NCBI GenBank assembly: GCA_914767715.1 | Contig: OU612066.1 | Location: 7,261,001 to 7,321,000 of the forward strand | Reading direction: 5' to 3' | Length of the DNA: 60,000 bases | Origin: Membranipora membranacea | Taxonomy: Eukaryota > Bryozoa > Gymnolaemata > Cheilostomatida > Membraniporidae | Shown: positions 37,445 through 51,700 of the stretch, piece after piece | Position numbering within the stretch: the stretch's first letter is position 1 | How the letters are laid out: every line of letters starts with the position of its first letter | Position numbers and translations under genes: made by a program | Notes under the pieces: generated by a model | Told to the model about the DNA's origin: nothing | The model's database searches: none | The model's input: only the letters and a program-made list of their open reading frames with translations

Positions 37445-40400
37445 TCAGTCAACCTTAGTTATATATCTCTCCCAGATATAACACCAGGCTTTAGGGGCGT
37501 GTTTTACAAGTAATTTTGGTGGTTTTTCTGTTTTGTATCTGGGTTCTATGACTAAGTTTGGAATTCCATCCAGGATCTGATAACTTCTCTCTTCGTCAGA
37601 GTCAGTGTTAGCGCTAGCATATATGAATGCCTTTAGCTCCTCATCCAAACTACAAAAACATGAAAGTTCAAAATATCACTCAAACAAAGTTCTCATTCAG
37701 AAACTGCGTGTTCTGAACTCTGTCTTCATTTTGGGTGGTTTTGTTGTGAGCAGCTATGAGTATTATACGTAATCTTATTGCTGCTACAAAACACCTTTTT
37801 ACGGGTTCATCTGTTATAGGCACAGGATATAAATGCTTAGATTCTTTGGGAAACGATAACAAAGTACATTAAAAGTGAACCGTCACCACATATCAGGCTC
37901 ATATCCTTTCTAATGTAGGCTTACCTGCGGTTTGCATCAAGCTCACTCTCAGCTACAGCAGCCTTGTTTAGCCTGAGAATAATATACTTGAACAGTTCTT
38001 GTAGTAGTAGCTTGGTTCTGGGGCTATTATACATACAGCGATCCCTAAGAAGTCCCTCAAGATCTGGAGTTAATGCTTCACGACATTTGGTGTCTACATC
38101 ATCAAATGGTTCCTAATGGAGAAGAAGTTTTTTTTGTCAAATTTGATCAGGTTTGTACATTTGTGAGACCAATTATTCACCAGGAATCAAAATTCTCTCA
38201 CAATCTGCTTACAAGCGTTTGTCTCAGCGTTAGACAAAATGACCCAAGCATAAAGGAAATGACAGGGACTCCTGTCGACTTCCTAACTAGTCTGGTACGG
38301 CATATAGTGAGGGCGTGTCGACAGGACATTTGAATGTGTCGGTTCTGACAAAGATAATGGGTGGCGAGACCCCCACTATATGTTCTTGAATGGTTTTGGA
38401 TTTGGCATCAAGCAGAGGAAGAGAATGACTCAACTTTTTCAACGTCGTGTTTTTACCTTAGTTAAATGAATATTTCTCACAGAAGATTACCTGACGCTAA
38501 TATTTGTTTGTAAACAGCAACAGATGTCAACTAAGCATACATACCTGGTGGTGTTTCATCAGAAGATCAGTCTGAGTGTATTTGAGAAGTAGCCAGACAT
38601 CTCTAACATGTCTTAGTTTGATTGAGTCAGGTAGGTAGGTCAAGTCTTTAGCGAATGACTGCATATACTCAGCTAGGGATTTGTCTCCTCCTATCGTTGT
38701 ACCATACAGGAAGTTGATGGCGACTTTAAGTTCTTTAAGATGGGCTGTCAGCGTTGGCACACGCGGTGTTAATTTAACTGAGACTGAAGCCTGCAGTTCT
38801 GGACTCAGCCATTCCTGCAACAATATTAAACTTCCAATAAAATTAACACTGTTAACATCAGTTTTATTGCTCAGTTTTGATGAGAACACAGGCCGGTCTT
38901 CCATTCGAGAAGTCCCAGAGATGTGGATTTCTTGCTACCACTCTCCCTTTTGGCAAATATAACACAGGATATGAGGCTGCACAGACTGATGTTACATGCA
39001 GTGAACGCCTCAAATTTATCAATATTCAATTCTCAGAACTATAGTTCACAGCTCAAGATGGTTTTATAACTGCAGCTAACCTGTGAGTCACTGATAGATT
39101 TGAGTTGATTATGCAGATTGAAATCTTCCTGGAACACATAAAACTGTAGCTGCTCTGGTTTGAAGTCTAGTATTGGTCTGTTGCTTTGGTACCTCATTAC
39201 TAGTTCTCGCTCTATAGCGTGCCAGTTGTATGTTACACGAGTTGTCTCCCTCATCTCATATTCACTATGAGAGAGGATAACTCCGATTAGTTCTTCTGAG
39301 TCGCAAAGAGTCACCATATGGGAGCTGTTTATAGATGACATCTCCAAGGTTTGCCTGGGATAGAACATGGGATATAAATTTCCAAGAATTTTTTTATCTG
39401 TTTATATGTCATAGGCCAGTGATGAATTGAATCACTAACTTCCACCACAAGACTTTAGAATTGAGGATGCTGAGTTCTTTCATCTCACCCGAAGAATGAA
39501 TGTAAGATTTTGTGTTGTAGATATGCTTATCTCTTTGTTTTGAGATTTGGACTGCTTTTTAAACCAAACTTACAGGGTTTTCTCATTGTTGACAGCTAGC
39601 AGACGATTCTGAACATCAATCAGATATATAATTAATGTGAACGGTGGGCTTGGCTTATTTTCTTCAAATCTTTTGCTGTGCTGATCAAGTAGGAAACTAT
39701 TCAGAGGAGATGTGATCTCCATGTCACCATAATCTCTACCTATCATGCCTGTAAAGGGGAATGTAATATCGTATAAACAGACAGACACAGACACACCCAC
39801 AGGGACAGCTTCAAAATAATCAGCTCAGTCAGTCATTGAAATGTTTTTTTATATATACTATGCAATTTTAGAATAATAACTCAACAAGGGTGAGTAATTC
39901 CAATATGGGTACACTTAATCATGGTTGTGTAGTCGTTTCGAAAAGCTTGATTTAATCGCTTACGTTGACTGGTCGCCATTATGTTCCAAGCACTGATAAA
40001 ACTCTCGACTAATCTTCTGAGGTTTGGGATCTCAGCGTGATATCTGAAGATGAACTGTCCGATCTGAAGTCGAGATGCTCCGTCTCTTTTGTATCTGCTG
40101 TGAAATTTATCACTGAAGATTCTCATGAGCTCCAGTATGTCAGGAAGATATCGAACAGCTGAGATGGCATCACAATTATTCACCATGTGTCTCAGTGTTG
40201 GGTAGTTCTGTAATATGACAATAGTGATATCATAGTGATTCAACATTCTTTTAACCAATGCAATATAATCAGACAGGGTCAAAATCACACAATTTCATGT
40301 AGATTTGGCGAGCACAGAAACCCAGCCCAACAGAGCTCACCGTGTTAAAATTCAAAGATATTTTAGCTATCCAACAGCATGAGTCCCCTTACACGGCCTA

Positions 40401-42761
40401 TTTGGCTAATTTTGTCCATGATATTGACCTGCTTACATAGTACTGATCTCAGGTTAAGTGTATTACCTCTGGAGGCAGTGTAGCGAGGACGTTCTGCATA
40501 CGAGGAAGGGTAATGGTCTGTTTGTACTCCCAGAGTCCTGGTGTAGCCAGTATGTTAGCTTCATCTATAGGTTTATCAGCGACAGAGAGAATTCTCCTCA
40601 GATCCACATTATCAGCTGTAAGGAGCTGCTGTTTTATGTTCTGTAACTGCTGAGCCTGTTACAATAGCGAGGAAAGTAAAAAGGTGTACTCAAAACATTA
40701 GGGGATGAAGGAATTGGTACGGTTTTTGAAGTAGGATTATTCTTGTGTCTTTCTGGTCTCTCAGATTAAAATATTGTGGTTGCCTTATCATTGTATACGG
40801 TGTCTGCTAAGGCTGGAATGGGTTTTGAGCGGGTACAACCACCTCGGGTGTAAGCTTGCCGGGTTTGAGCTTACTCAGGCCTAGTCAGTCATTTCATTTG
40901 CACTACCAAATACTAGTTACATCTTTCTACTAGCTTGTCAAATCATCGCCTGGACCCAGGTTCGATCCAGCGATGTCATGATAAGCCGTCCAGGACCTTA
41001 TCCACTGCGCCACTGAATTTATATGGCTCTAATGAAATCAAGATCATCATTATCTATTATCATAAAAAAACTTTGTATTCCAACAACATGTAAAAATGGG
41101 AGTTGCCTTCATTTATGTGTGGTGGGGCAACTCCAAAGTGTCATATATGATGGCTATAAGAATTTGACAAAATTATTCAATATAGCAGTATGCCAAATCC
41201 TATGGCAATATCCAGTTCGATGAAAAATGATCTTGAGATCCAATTTGGGAGCCTAGAACAGCAACTTTGCAGATAACAGCTTTTGTCTCTCAGGGAATGG
41301 GGGTTATCATGTAATAAGTTCGAATGTTATGACTGCGGTACTTTGTGTATTGTTTGTATGGATGAATTCAATATTTTACAACGGCTCAGCAATAAATAGG
41401 TTCAGTAGCTCTGTTTAAAGCGTACTCGAACCCGACCTGGCCCGGTCTTGAAAGATAGCCAAAAGCCCGGAAACCCGACCCGGTTCTGGTTTTGTGAACC
41501 CGTTCCAGCCTTAGTGTCTGCAAGTAACACGTAGGATAGCCTTGTGACATAGTATATCTTTGCAGCACAGCAATGGTGGCGCTGCCTTCCATCAAGTAAG
41601 GCAACTCCAAAGTGAGGTGAAGTAGGTGAATTAATTCAAGCCCTGTGCTGCAGATATGAACGTATGTCTCAACAGTTCGCACATGCGCAGAGTAAGTACC
41701 AAGTGCTTACTATGGCGCCTTATTGCTGGTTTTACCAGCATACTACCAAAATCCCATTTTTGGTTCATGCTATACTCTTCTCTTCCTTATTCCAAATTAT
41801 CTGAAAGTGTCTAGACATCAGTTTGGGTATGTCAAAATTTACCTTGTTGTTACCAAAGGTCGGTTTGATGTAGTTATTATCAAATTGAGCTTCCCATGCT
41901 TTTCTCTGCTGAATGTCAGTGAGTATAATGTTTCCACCTCTTCTAGCAGCTTAAAGAATGAACATAGTTGTTTAGCAGCCACAAAGACACAAGACACATA
42001 GGACACAAAGAACCAGAGACAGCAGTCTTTGATGTTCCAGTTTATATAGGAATGCAGGGATTGGTGTTGATTCATGTTGTCCATCTTTTCAATCTATTTT
42101 TACGCCTGGAACACATGTAGGGTCTGAAGAACAAGAACACAGGGGTTTCTCTGCCTTTTGTAGATAAACGATGTTAGAAACTGATAAACAAATAAGAAAA
42201 ATAATTAATATATTATATATACATATTATGTATATATATTTGCAATTGTTGAGTGAGTACCTCTTTTCATGCGATTGATCAGCTCATGAAGTAGGAGGAT
42301 ACAATCGTCTACATTTTCTCCGGATGACCTTGACATATGCTGAATGTCTACCTGAATATGAGCCTCCAGAAATTCTCTCATGTGGTCATTCCCTCCAAGC
42401 TGTATGCCCTGCACGACTTGTATAACCTGTCAAAAAGAGAGAGGATGTCATATAAATTGACTTCTAGCTAATTGGAGGACAAGATTTTGTTATAAATGAT
42501 TGGTTTACTTTAGATTGGTTTTACAATTAATTACAGAGCAAATCGCAGAATTGATTGCAGAGCATCTCCTTTGTCAGTCATGCCTGTTTTATTCGGCGAC
42601 ATACCTGTCGAGGGTTGAACACAGATCCAGCGTACATACACAGATGAACCAGACATCTCATCACAGAACATGACAGAACGTTCAGATCTCTCTCTGATGT
42701 AGCGGCTCCTCCTCGCTGATTAGCAGCTCCCAGTATGTGACCTGGTCGCGATCTCTGATCA
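37445..42761 (-). CDS. RNF213: RNF213-like exons: C-terminal domain
   Basis: Nine exons (42761-42605, 42426-42261, 40655-40467, 40207-39913, 39748-39574, 39354-39081, 38814-38545, 38112-37925, 37649-37445). They begin SRPGHILGAANQRGGAATSE (human QTGHVLGNPQRRDVV), then RSSGENVDDCILLLHELI, RYLPDILELMRIFSDKF, YGDMEITSPLNSFLLDQHS and TLIIYLIDVQNRLLAV, and end ITKVD-stop at 37445. A short exon between 42261 (phase 1) and 40655 (phase 0) is missing from my model; human has about 40 residues here. No other break is seen. Confidence 0.88.
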
Positions 42762-45700
42762 CTACAAATAATGTGAGTCAAAGGTAAACTAAGGAAAGAA
42801 AATGTGACATGATGCACTGGTGGTGACCAAATACAAGGAAAAAAAGCCTAGTTCAACATGAATTTAACTAAAAAATGCTAATTCTGCATGAATTAGTTTA
42901 GACCAAGGAATTAGATATCTATGCTTATGAGAGCCTAAATAAGAGAAAATAAATCATTCAAGCAAGGTTGTGAAATCATTTATTCTTTCAGTACTAGCAA
43001 AGAAGTGTTCCTTACCCCGTTCCACCATCTAGTCGTCTGTTGCCTGCAGCAGGTGCATGACCCGTCCCACCGATGGGCTGTCCACAATCCATACATACAG
43101 CATTGAAAGCTGGGCGACCACACTAAAAGGAAAAGATGGGATCATGAAGTTGGTGAAACCAGGGAGTTTGGTTCTTGGTGTACATGATAAAGAACAGAGC
43201 ATGGTTTTTATCGCTTTATCATTGGTTGAGAACAGTATTTTTCTTCACAGCTCCAAATTATTGTTTTCTCTATACCAGGGAATCTTGCGGTCAAAGGTTG
43301 TTAATGAGAGCGAATTATAAATAACTAGTTAGGGTGGGTAAAGTACTTACGTTGCCAATATAATATGGGTGACCATTAGGACATACTGAAAGAGAAAAAA
43401 ATAACATTTGAGATTTTTTCTCAATTTAATGCTCTGAAATAAGGTATGTCGAGCATTATCCTAACAGCATGCAGTTTACTATTACCCTGCCAAGGTGTAA
43501 GAAATGAAATCCATCATTTACGCAGATACATTGTGTCATTAAGTAAAATAGGGTCTCTGGCCAATTGACTTTCTAAAAATGAACCTCGGTTTAGCTCAAC
43601 TGTACCTTCGACGGTAGGTTATCATTACCAATAACCTATATTTCAAATGTGGAACTGAAAATAATTTTTTTCCTATTTCAGGTTAGAAAGTATAAGAGCC
43701 TACCATAAGCCACGGGGTTTTCACCAGCATTTTGAAGAGCCCTCCTAATATTTTCTGCCTGCAGTTCGTACTGATTATCAAACATAGTGGGTAAAAAGTG
43801 ATTGACAGCTTGTAGAGGTTGATTGATCAGCTCTGAAAGGGGGTTTAGGTCACCCATAGCAGTGTTATTACTCATACAGTCTAATAAGCTGAGTACAAGC
43901 ATTGTCAGATTGATCCCTCGGGCGGAGTTCACATCCATCTCTTGGGGCAGTCCACCATCCCGAAGTAACATTCGCAGCATATCCTATAAAGAAACGCACA
44001 CAACATGAAACTTAGGTTGCATTAAAGATAGACGGATTATTAGATGGATGGATGGATGGATGGATGGATGTAGATGAATAGCTATGAATTTACTGATATT
44101 ACATATAAGAAAGTTTTGGGTGTTGAGAGGTTGATACTAGTGACTCAGCGTAATAGACTATCCACGAAAAATGAACAACTCACATGATGTTTGCCCTGTA
44201 GCTGGATATTCAAATTCTCCCACAGTCCATTGGTAACATTCTGTGGTACTGGAGTTCTTTGTACAAAAGTTCTGGTGACTCGAGTAAATATGATCTCAAG
44301 AAGTAGCCAGGGAGTACGGCAAGCCTGTTGAACAAAAAATTTATTGTCAATGCTTATCATTGAGTAGGAATGTAGGAAGTAATTTAGGAGTAAAGCATGA
44401 GTTTAACATGCCACTCTGGGGATACTTGTTCAATCAGTTCCCATCTGTATATTGATTATCTCTATAGATTTGGTTTGGAGCACAAAAAGATGGGAGCTAG
44501 TAAAATTATTTCATTAGTTTCCATTTGATCTTAATTGATATGAATATTGTCGGAAAGAAGTGTTAATTGAAATCGACATAATTTAAGGCTACTTTTCAAT
44601 TGATAATTTTTCTACTACAATTTTCAGTTATGTCAAAACACAAATTTCAAGATATACTGGGTGTTACAAGATAAACAAGATATAAAGTTGTTCCTCATAT
44701 TTCCACAATGGTTTGTTCACACAGAGATACACTATTAGCTCATAAAAATACATTAGGTGACTTATGAATATTAACCACATACTGCAAATAGTTGGTTGAC
44801 AGCATTAGTGAATGCCTCCTGGTTTCCAGACATAGCTATGACTTCATCGATGGCTGTTTTGGCAGCTCTGTATTCTTGACCTCCGTAGACAGACAGAACA
44901 TCTGGTACAGTGAATGATTCCAGGTCTCTCTTCACATCATCAGGTATGAGATAGTTGTGTGGTGTGTTCATCAAATCTTTGATGAAACTCTCACCATGAA
45001 CAGCATGAAGCTGACGGGCAGCATAGTATCTGAATAATAAGCATCACACTGACATCAGATTTCCTTTCCATGCATTTACAATGAGTCCAGAAAACATAGG
45101 TCAGTGGTTACTTATAGCAGTTTTGAATGAGAATGGAAATACCATAATGGAGCGTCATCAAGTTATAACGCAACGCTTTTGTTTGTAAGATATATAATGA
45201 AAGTTCTAATGGTGACTAGTTTATTACTTGCTACCACCGAGGTATATATTATTCTATGTCATTGCTTGCTTTATGCTAGCCTGTCTAACAAGCTTTGTTT
45301 GGTGGGGGGAGACGGGGGGGAGACAAAGCTTGTCAACTCTTGCACTGCTCAATGTCGAGCAGCCGATATTAAATATTGTCTTCTCATGTGATTTGGTACA
45401 TATTCTTTATCACACTAATCAATCTGTATAGGAAAATGGAGTTGTCTTTTTCGGAAACACAACTCCGTTTTTCTATATAGATTGATTAGTGTGATAAAGA
45501 AGTCTAGTTGACAAGCTTTGTTCCCCGCACCAAACAAAGCTTGTTAAGACAGGCTAGCTTTATGCTGGAGAGCAGTTTATAAACATGGAATGATCCAAAG
45601 CTATATATGAGCCAAAACTTGAAGCATTACACTCCCTTATACATTTTGATAACCATTTAAAAAAAAGTGTGCTAGTGCTATTTTGCATTGTGGTAAGCCA

Positions 45701-48700
45701 CCAAACAGATCAGATCAGGTTTAACAGGACATTGAGCAACTGTTAAATTCAATACCGTAAAAACCGTAAAATTCGGTTAAAAACCGTAAAATTGGCACAA
45801 TAATTTAGTGTCAGAGTCAGTCTGGGCTGTTTGACCATTATTACATGCAGCTTGTGTAGTGCCATACACATCCCTTAGGTTAGACGCCATCTCCTTCTGC
45901 TCATCTGAGTAAAACCTACCAAATTATTATTTGGAGAGTTCTAAAAATCTACTCAGCATTGATTCATACATTCAGAAGATTACCCAGGTTGAGGATTGCC
46001 ATTCTGTGTAGAGGCCCGTAGAAATTGCCTGATTGTAGCTTCAGTTCTCTTTAGCTCCTCAGTGAGTTGATGTTGGATGGTGAGGTCTAGCGCCATCACA
46101 CCATAACTGATAAGGCACTGTAACTCAGCTACACTACTTAGCATATCAACGTTTGGCACATTGATTCGCTCGGTTACCAGCTTCACATCTTCTTCAGTCA
46201 AGTTGACGTCGTCGATAGACACAGTAGGTGAATAAAAATCCTGAAAGTGGATAACAACAGTGTATTATCCTCGTTACTCTTAGCAGATTCAAATCGTCTC
46301 TTAGGAAAAGTGGATGTGAATGGTTAAATATATTGAGAATTATTTCAAGCTTGTCAGCACCCCAGGAAGTGAGCATATGGTTCAAGTGATCTTGCAATCT
46401 GTTTCGCTGAGTTGATCAACTTATTTCCACAGGCCTGTGAGTTACCAACCTTTCTGCAGTCCATGAGGAGTACCATGGTTTGGATCTTTTGTCTTACATC
46501 ATCACCCCACTCAGCTAGCAGACGGTTGAGATGCTCTTGCACTCGTTCACTTTGTTGGCACTGCATCAGTAACTTCAGTATAAAAGATCTAAGTACAGGT
46601 GTCGGGTCGACCACATCAGCAGTGTTGTATAAGCTGAACGCTCGAGTTCCAGCTCTGAATGTGACACACTGAAGAAGCCACTGTATGATATCTTCATCCG
46701 GTTCCACATCTGAGCCAAATACAACCTCAGACACAAAGGCCATGAAGAACTTGTTTAGTCTTTTCCTCAGCCACTTTAGCTCCCTAATTTTAGAGTCACT
46801 AGAAATAAGTGCATAGCCTCGTAGAGTTATAAGTTTATTATTTGGTCTATAGTTCAGTATGAGCTAGACGAAAGGTCTTGAAGTCAAGGGTTAGAACTTC
46901 TGATCTTAGAGTAGGTTATTATTTGGCACTAGCAGGTCATTCATCCTAAGTCATCTGTTTAGCTTTGGACCATACAAAAATGGGGTTGTGCATGATTGAA
47001 CAACTCTACATACAGGCAAGAAGAACCTCACCCCCTCCTAAAAATGTTTACCCATGCAAATATACTTCTACATAGCCTGTCTTGAAAAGCTTTATTCGGT
47101 GGTCAAGACAGGCTTACTTCTACAATGTTTCAAAGATGTCTGTCAACTTACTCAATTTGATCTTCCGCAGGGTCGTATTTAAATCCCTCTGGTATCTGAG
47201 CTCCACATGAGCCTTCGGGACAAAGCGTAACCTCTCCCAAGCAAGTGTCACAGATCATGTGACGACAAGGCAGGCGGACAGGCGAGTGTAGAGGCTGTTC
47301 ACATGAGGGACATTGCCTTGGGCATCGCCTTAAATGATAGGAAGTATTAATTTTGAGAATGGGTGATGTTGGCATGGTTTAGAATTACCAGAATCAGAAA
47401 TCTGGAAAATAGAATTTGTCAGTCTTCAGTTATTGTCTTTCAACTTTTCTCTTTTTGCTTATTTTTTTTCTGTCGTGATTTTTTAAATTTTATTAAGAAT
47501 TATATTTTCATCGCCAATATAAATGTACATAAAAATCTGTCTGGGAATATTCCACTTTTGCTACTCTAAGAGACTCTCGGCCTAATACTAAAATTGTCAA
47601 AGCCAATATAACCTTGAGCCTTGCAAATCTTTAGGTACTGAACAAATATTTATCAATAGCGGTTTTAATCTCACATGAGGTATGTTGAGAAGGACTCTGT
47701 AGGGTTTAAAGTTAAGCTTCTCTAAAATCTATCTGCAATTTTGTTTTTGTGAATCTGTTAATTTAAGGCATAGTAGAAAACAAACTTAAAAAAACAGTCC
47801 ATCTGGCCATTGTCTGTGATAATAAAATTGGCTATTAGCTTACTCGTAGAGAGCTTGAACACCCTCAATGACAGTTTCCCGGAGCCACCGAACAACCTGT
47901 TCGAACGATTCAAACTCTTGGAAGTAGTGACCAGTCACTTTCTGTAAAGAGCATGAATATATATGTTTTAAAAGGTTGTAAGGTAAATTGTAAGGTTTCT
48001 GCGGTGAAAATTATTGATAAATAGTCTCCCTTGCTCAGGTATGATGAATATGAGCGGTATGGGGTTGACTGTACTGTACAAGCCCAATGAACTGTCGCTT
48101 CTATATAATTTCAATAATTGTAAAGGCTGAAATTTTCCACAAAAATGGCTCATAAATATATTTGCATTATCATGAGACGTTTGTGAAATAGTAGATGAAT
48201 TCATCTATTAACATGTGTGGCTTGTACAGTACAGTACTGCCAACTCAACTCCATACCACTTATACTCATTGTACCTGATCAAGAGGGCCAATTTTTAATG
48301 GTATCAAAAACTTTTACCGTAGAGAACTTTGAATCTATTCCCAGTTGAAATCTTGACTGAGTATAGCTGTACTTTCTGCATGGTTATTAAATGTTTCGGT
48401 CAGTGCAAGGAGTGAGAGTCTCACTAACTCCTTGGTCTACGGATATCCCTTAATGTTAATCAAATCTGATCTTGTTCACCTTAATCAGGAAAGAAAGTTT
48501 GAATGGTTTTCTTTTTGTCACCCTATCCTTTCCTAGAACAGGCTCTGTCGGGATGATGACATGTTCCACAAACAACTTCTTCAGCAACAGTTTCGATCGG
48601 ATGACTCTGCAATGTATAACCAGGAAATTTTAGCATGTGTGGACCACCAAATGTCTTCAAGATGGTAAATGATGTGCTACGTGGAAATACATGGCATGCT

Positions 48701-51700
48701 TGCTAAAACAACAATGAATATAGCTCATGACTTCAGATGTTACTTTTGACATCCTAGATGTTAGGTTTGAAGCCGTGCCTGTGTTTGAAATGTTAACAGC
48801 TATGTAGAATGCACAGCAATAGAATTATTCACACAAAACCTGGCTATGAAGCATCTAAGCATCATCTTACCTGCATTCAGCCACGATTTCATCATCTTCT
48901 TGGCGTTGATCTAATACTTTAGATACGATGTGTTTGGATTTATCCACCCTATCCACCCAAGTCTCAGGGTCAGTGAGCAGGTGAGATATCTTGATATCCG
49001 ACAGATAAACCAATAGGCACCTCAAAGCGACAAGGTCACAATCCTGAAATAAGAGAGAATCTGAAATGTAACACAATAGAGGGATGTATCACATAAATTG
49101 TACGTATTTAAAAAAAAAAAGAGCCCTCAACCTATTGGTTAAAACTATCAGGTGTTTTCTGTATGCAAGTTTCTCTCAGACAGACCAACCTGAGGCAAGC
49201 CTATTACCAGGGATTCACGACAGCGCAGTTGTCCTTATGAACTTGAGCCAGTGCCAACCTGCAATATTTCTAATTTCCCAATTTTGTATGATATACTATT
49301 GGTAAATGAGCTAAGCTAGAAATTAACAACCATCTTAAAAACTGAGAACGCTCCCCTAACAAATCTTACCATGTTATCTTCCAGTGTTTTCTGGAAAGCA
49401 TCCTTGACCTTTGTGACCAAATCAGAACCGTCTTCATCCTTCCATGTCAGATTGAGGATTACTGACAGATTAGAAAACCTCTCCTTCATCTCTTCATAAG
49501 CCAAATGTATGTGGACAATGTTGATGTTCTCAATCTGCTTTCTTTGGAGATGACGCATGATTGACATACCTACTATCTGTAAACAAATTTACTGAGCTCA
49601 TATGTTGTAAAACCACCATATTTTGTTAAAAAAATCGTTTAAAATTGCAAGGTTTAATCACATGTTGTGTCCCAAAGAATGGACTGCCATATAGGGTAGG
49701 CCATAACGTCTGTGCCAATTCGCTCTCAGTTTGAAGGCAAATTGGAGCAACCTAGTGGGTCCAAAAAACCCAAGTAGTCAGTGAGCTGCAGTGAAATTCG
49801 AACCCACTGCCTTCAACACTTGCGCTCCGGTGGTCTAACTAACTGAGCCACTCCTTCAAATGCCCGATTGAATGAATGTGGTCCACAAATTAAACTGCTT
49901 ACTGAGAACTGGTGAATATTCCCAAAGTGATGAAAAGGAGCCAGCTTTGATTGTTTATGCAACCAAGATGACTCTAACTCGTTGATGCAACTAAACAAAG
50001 ATCTAAATATGCGATAACCTACCAGATGTTCGTGTTTAGAAGAGCAAGGGTGAGTCAAATATACAAAGTCAGTGATATATTTGTCCAGTAACTGTTGATG
50101 GAGCTTGTTATAGCGAGGATCGTAAATCACTCTCCCAATCGGCGACTGAGTAATGAATTGCCTCGACACAGTCTCCGCCACTTGATCTGTAAAAATCAAC
50201 AGTCAAATATTTTTAAAAAGGTTAATACATTGAATTGTACTATTCTTAGAATAGCATTTTCAACTCACCATTCTCCAATCAGGGAGCTGTATTTTCCAAT
50301 AGACATTCTCACAATTTTCATTTGACATCGAGCTCAGTCCCTAGTAGCTTTTTGGAGTTTGCGCAATGTTTAATTATTAAAAAAATCAGTTTTCTGTGAG
50401 CAATAATTTGTATAAACTAGTGTCTTTTTCTTTTATTTGGTTGTTATTTCGAACATAACAACTTTTATTTATGCCTGTTTTGATAATATAAAACAATAAA
50501 ACACTATGAAACAAATCCATAAATCAATGAATATTTTATTAGAGACTGCATTATATCCGGAAGAATGCATCTTGTTGTAACGGTTTTAGTCAGGTGACTG
50601 TCACGTGGTCATACAGTAAAGATGGCACCCTCTACTAGGGACAGCCAATCACAGCATTTCACATAGCAAATCACATAGACATCTATAAACTTAAATTATT
50701 AGAGGATTGAGGAGTTCATAAAATCAAGTAAGTATTCCTAAATTGAGTGATTACTGTTTATAAGGCTATGAGTGAGCTGCTGTTCCAGGATTGAGTTCAG
50801 TGGGTTAATAGTAATCAATTAGCTCTGAGTCTGGATTTCATTTCAGCTTCATATGACAATCGCACCTACAGCTTTACAACTCACCAAAGCTTCTGTCAGG
50901 TCCAGATATTTCTATGATGAGTTTGTCAATGGAATACTTAGCCAACCATGAGAAAGGAAACTGTGTGTTGAAATCCTGGGATCCATCGCCAGCATGGCAG
51001 ATCTTGAATGAGTGTGGTAGTTTCTGAAATTCATATCATAATCTGATTGCACACAACTTCCAGGCAAAAATCAGAGAAAAATAGATTGCTGTTGGTGATT
51101 TAGTTCTTCATTCCAATGAAACTCTATGTAGAGTGGAAACATATCTTATTTTCTTTTGAGTGTAAGCTCAGCGGTGTTTCTTTTTGCATTTTTATCATGT
51201 GATACAGGAAGCAAAAGATGCTTTCATAATATTTTGAATGACAGGGTCGATCTTTATATATATATATATATATATCAATATATTTCTGACAAAGCTTTGA
51301 TTTCAATGAAAAGAGAAGCTTTCTAAAGCTTTAAAAACAAAATCTGGCAACCTGACATCAGTGGCGCAGGGCTTAGTTCTTGTTCTTCTCTCTTGTAGGG
51401 TAAGTCAGGGTTCCGAGGCTGCTGTACTTCATTCAATGATTTGAAGCTAACCTATATGTTACCAAAACGTTCTGCACCTGCCTCGTGAACAATTATATAA
51501 TAACAATATTTAAACCCCTAAAACACCCCACAGTCATTTATGGTACTGTTGAAAATATACCTGAGTTTGTGGATCAACTTCAAGTCCCAGCTTAGCGCAT
51601 TGATCAAATATTTCTAACCAGATATTTGATAGAGGCCCTCTGGCATCCATCATGGCTAAGTTCTTTCTGACATCAATAAATGAGATAACAGCTGCTAGAC

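Noticed and set aside
40820-41022. Functional tRNA gene
   Set aside because: A-box and B-box are recognisable, but the stems do not pair as a full cloverleaf. The same holds for the 49.7- and 54.4-kb elements.
41386-41682. 98-codon minus frame as the missing RNF213-like exon
   Set aside because: No similarity to the expected region and no suitable splice sites in the needed phase.
46194-46397. 67-codon minus frame as a separate exon
   Set aside because: It overlaps the supported exon at 46240-45984 in another frame and the intron beside it; the phase-consistent model does not need it.
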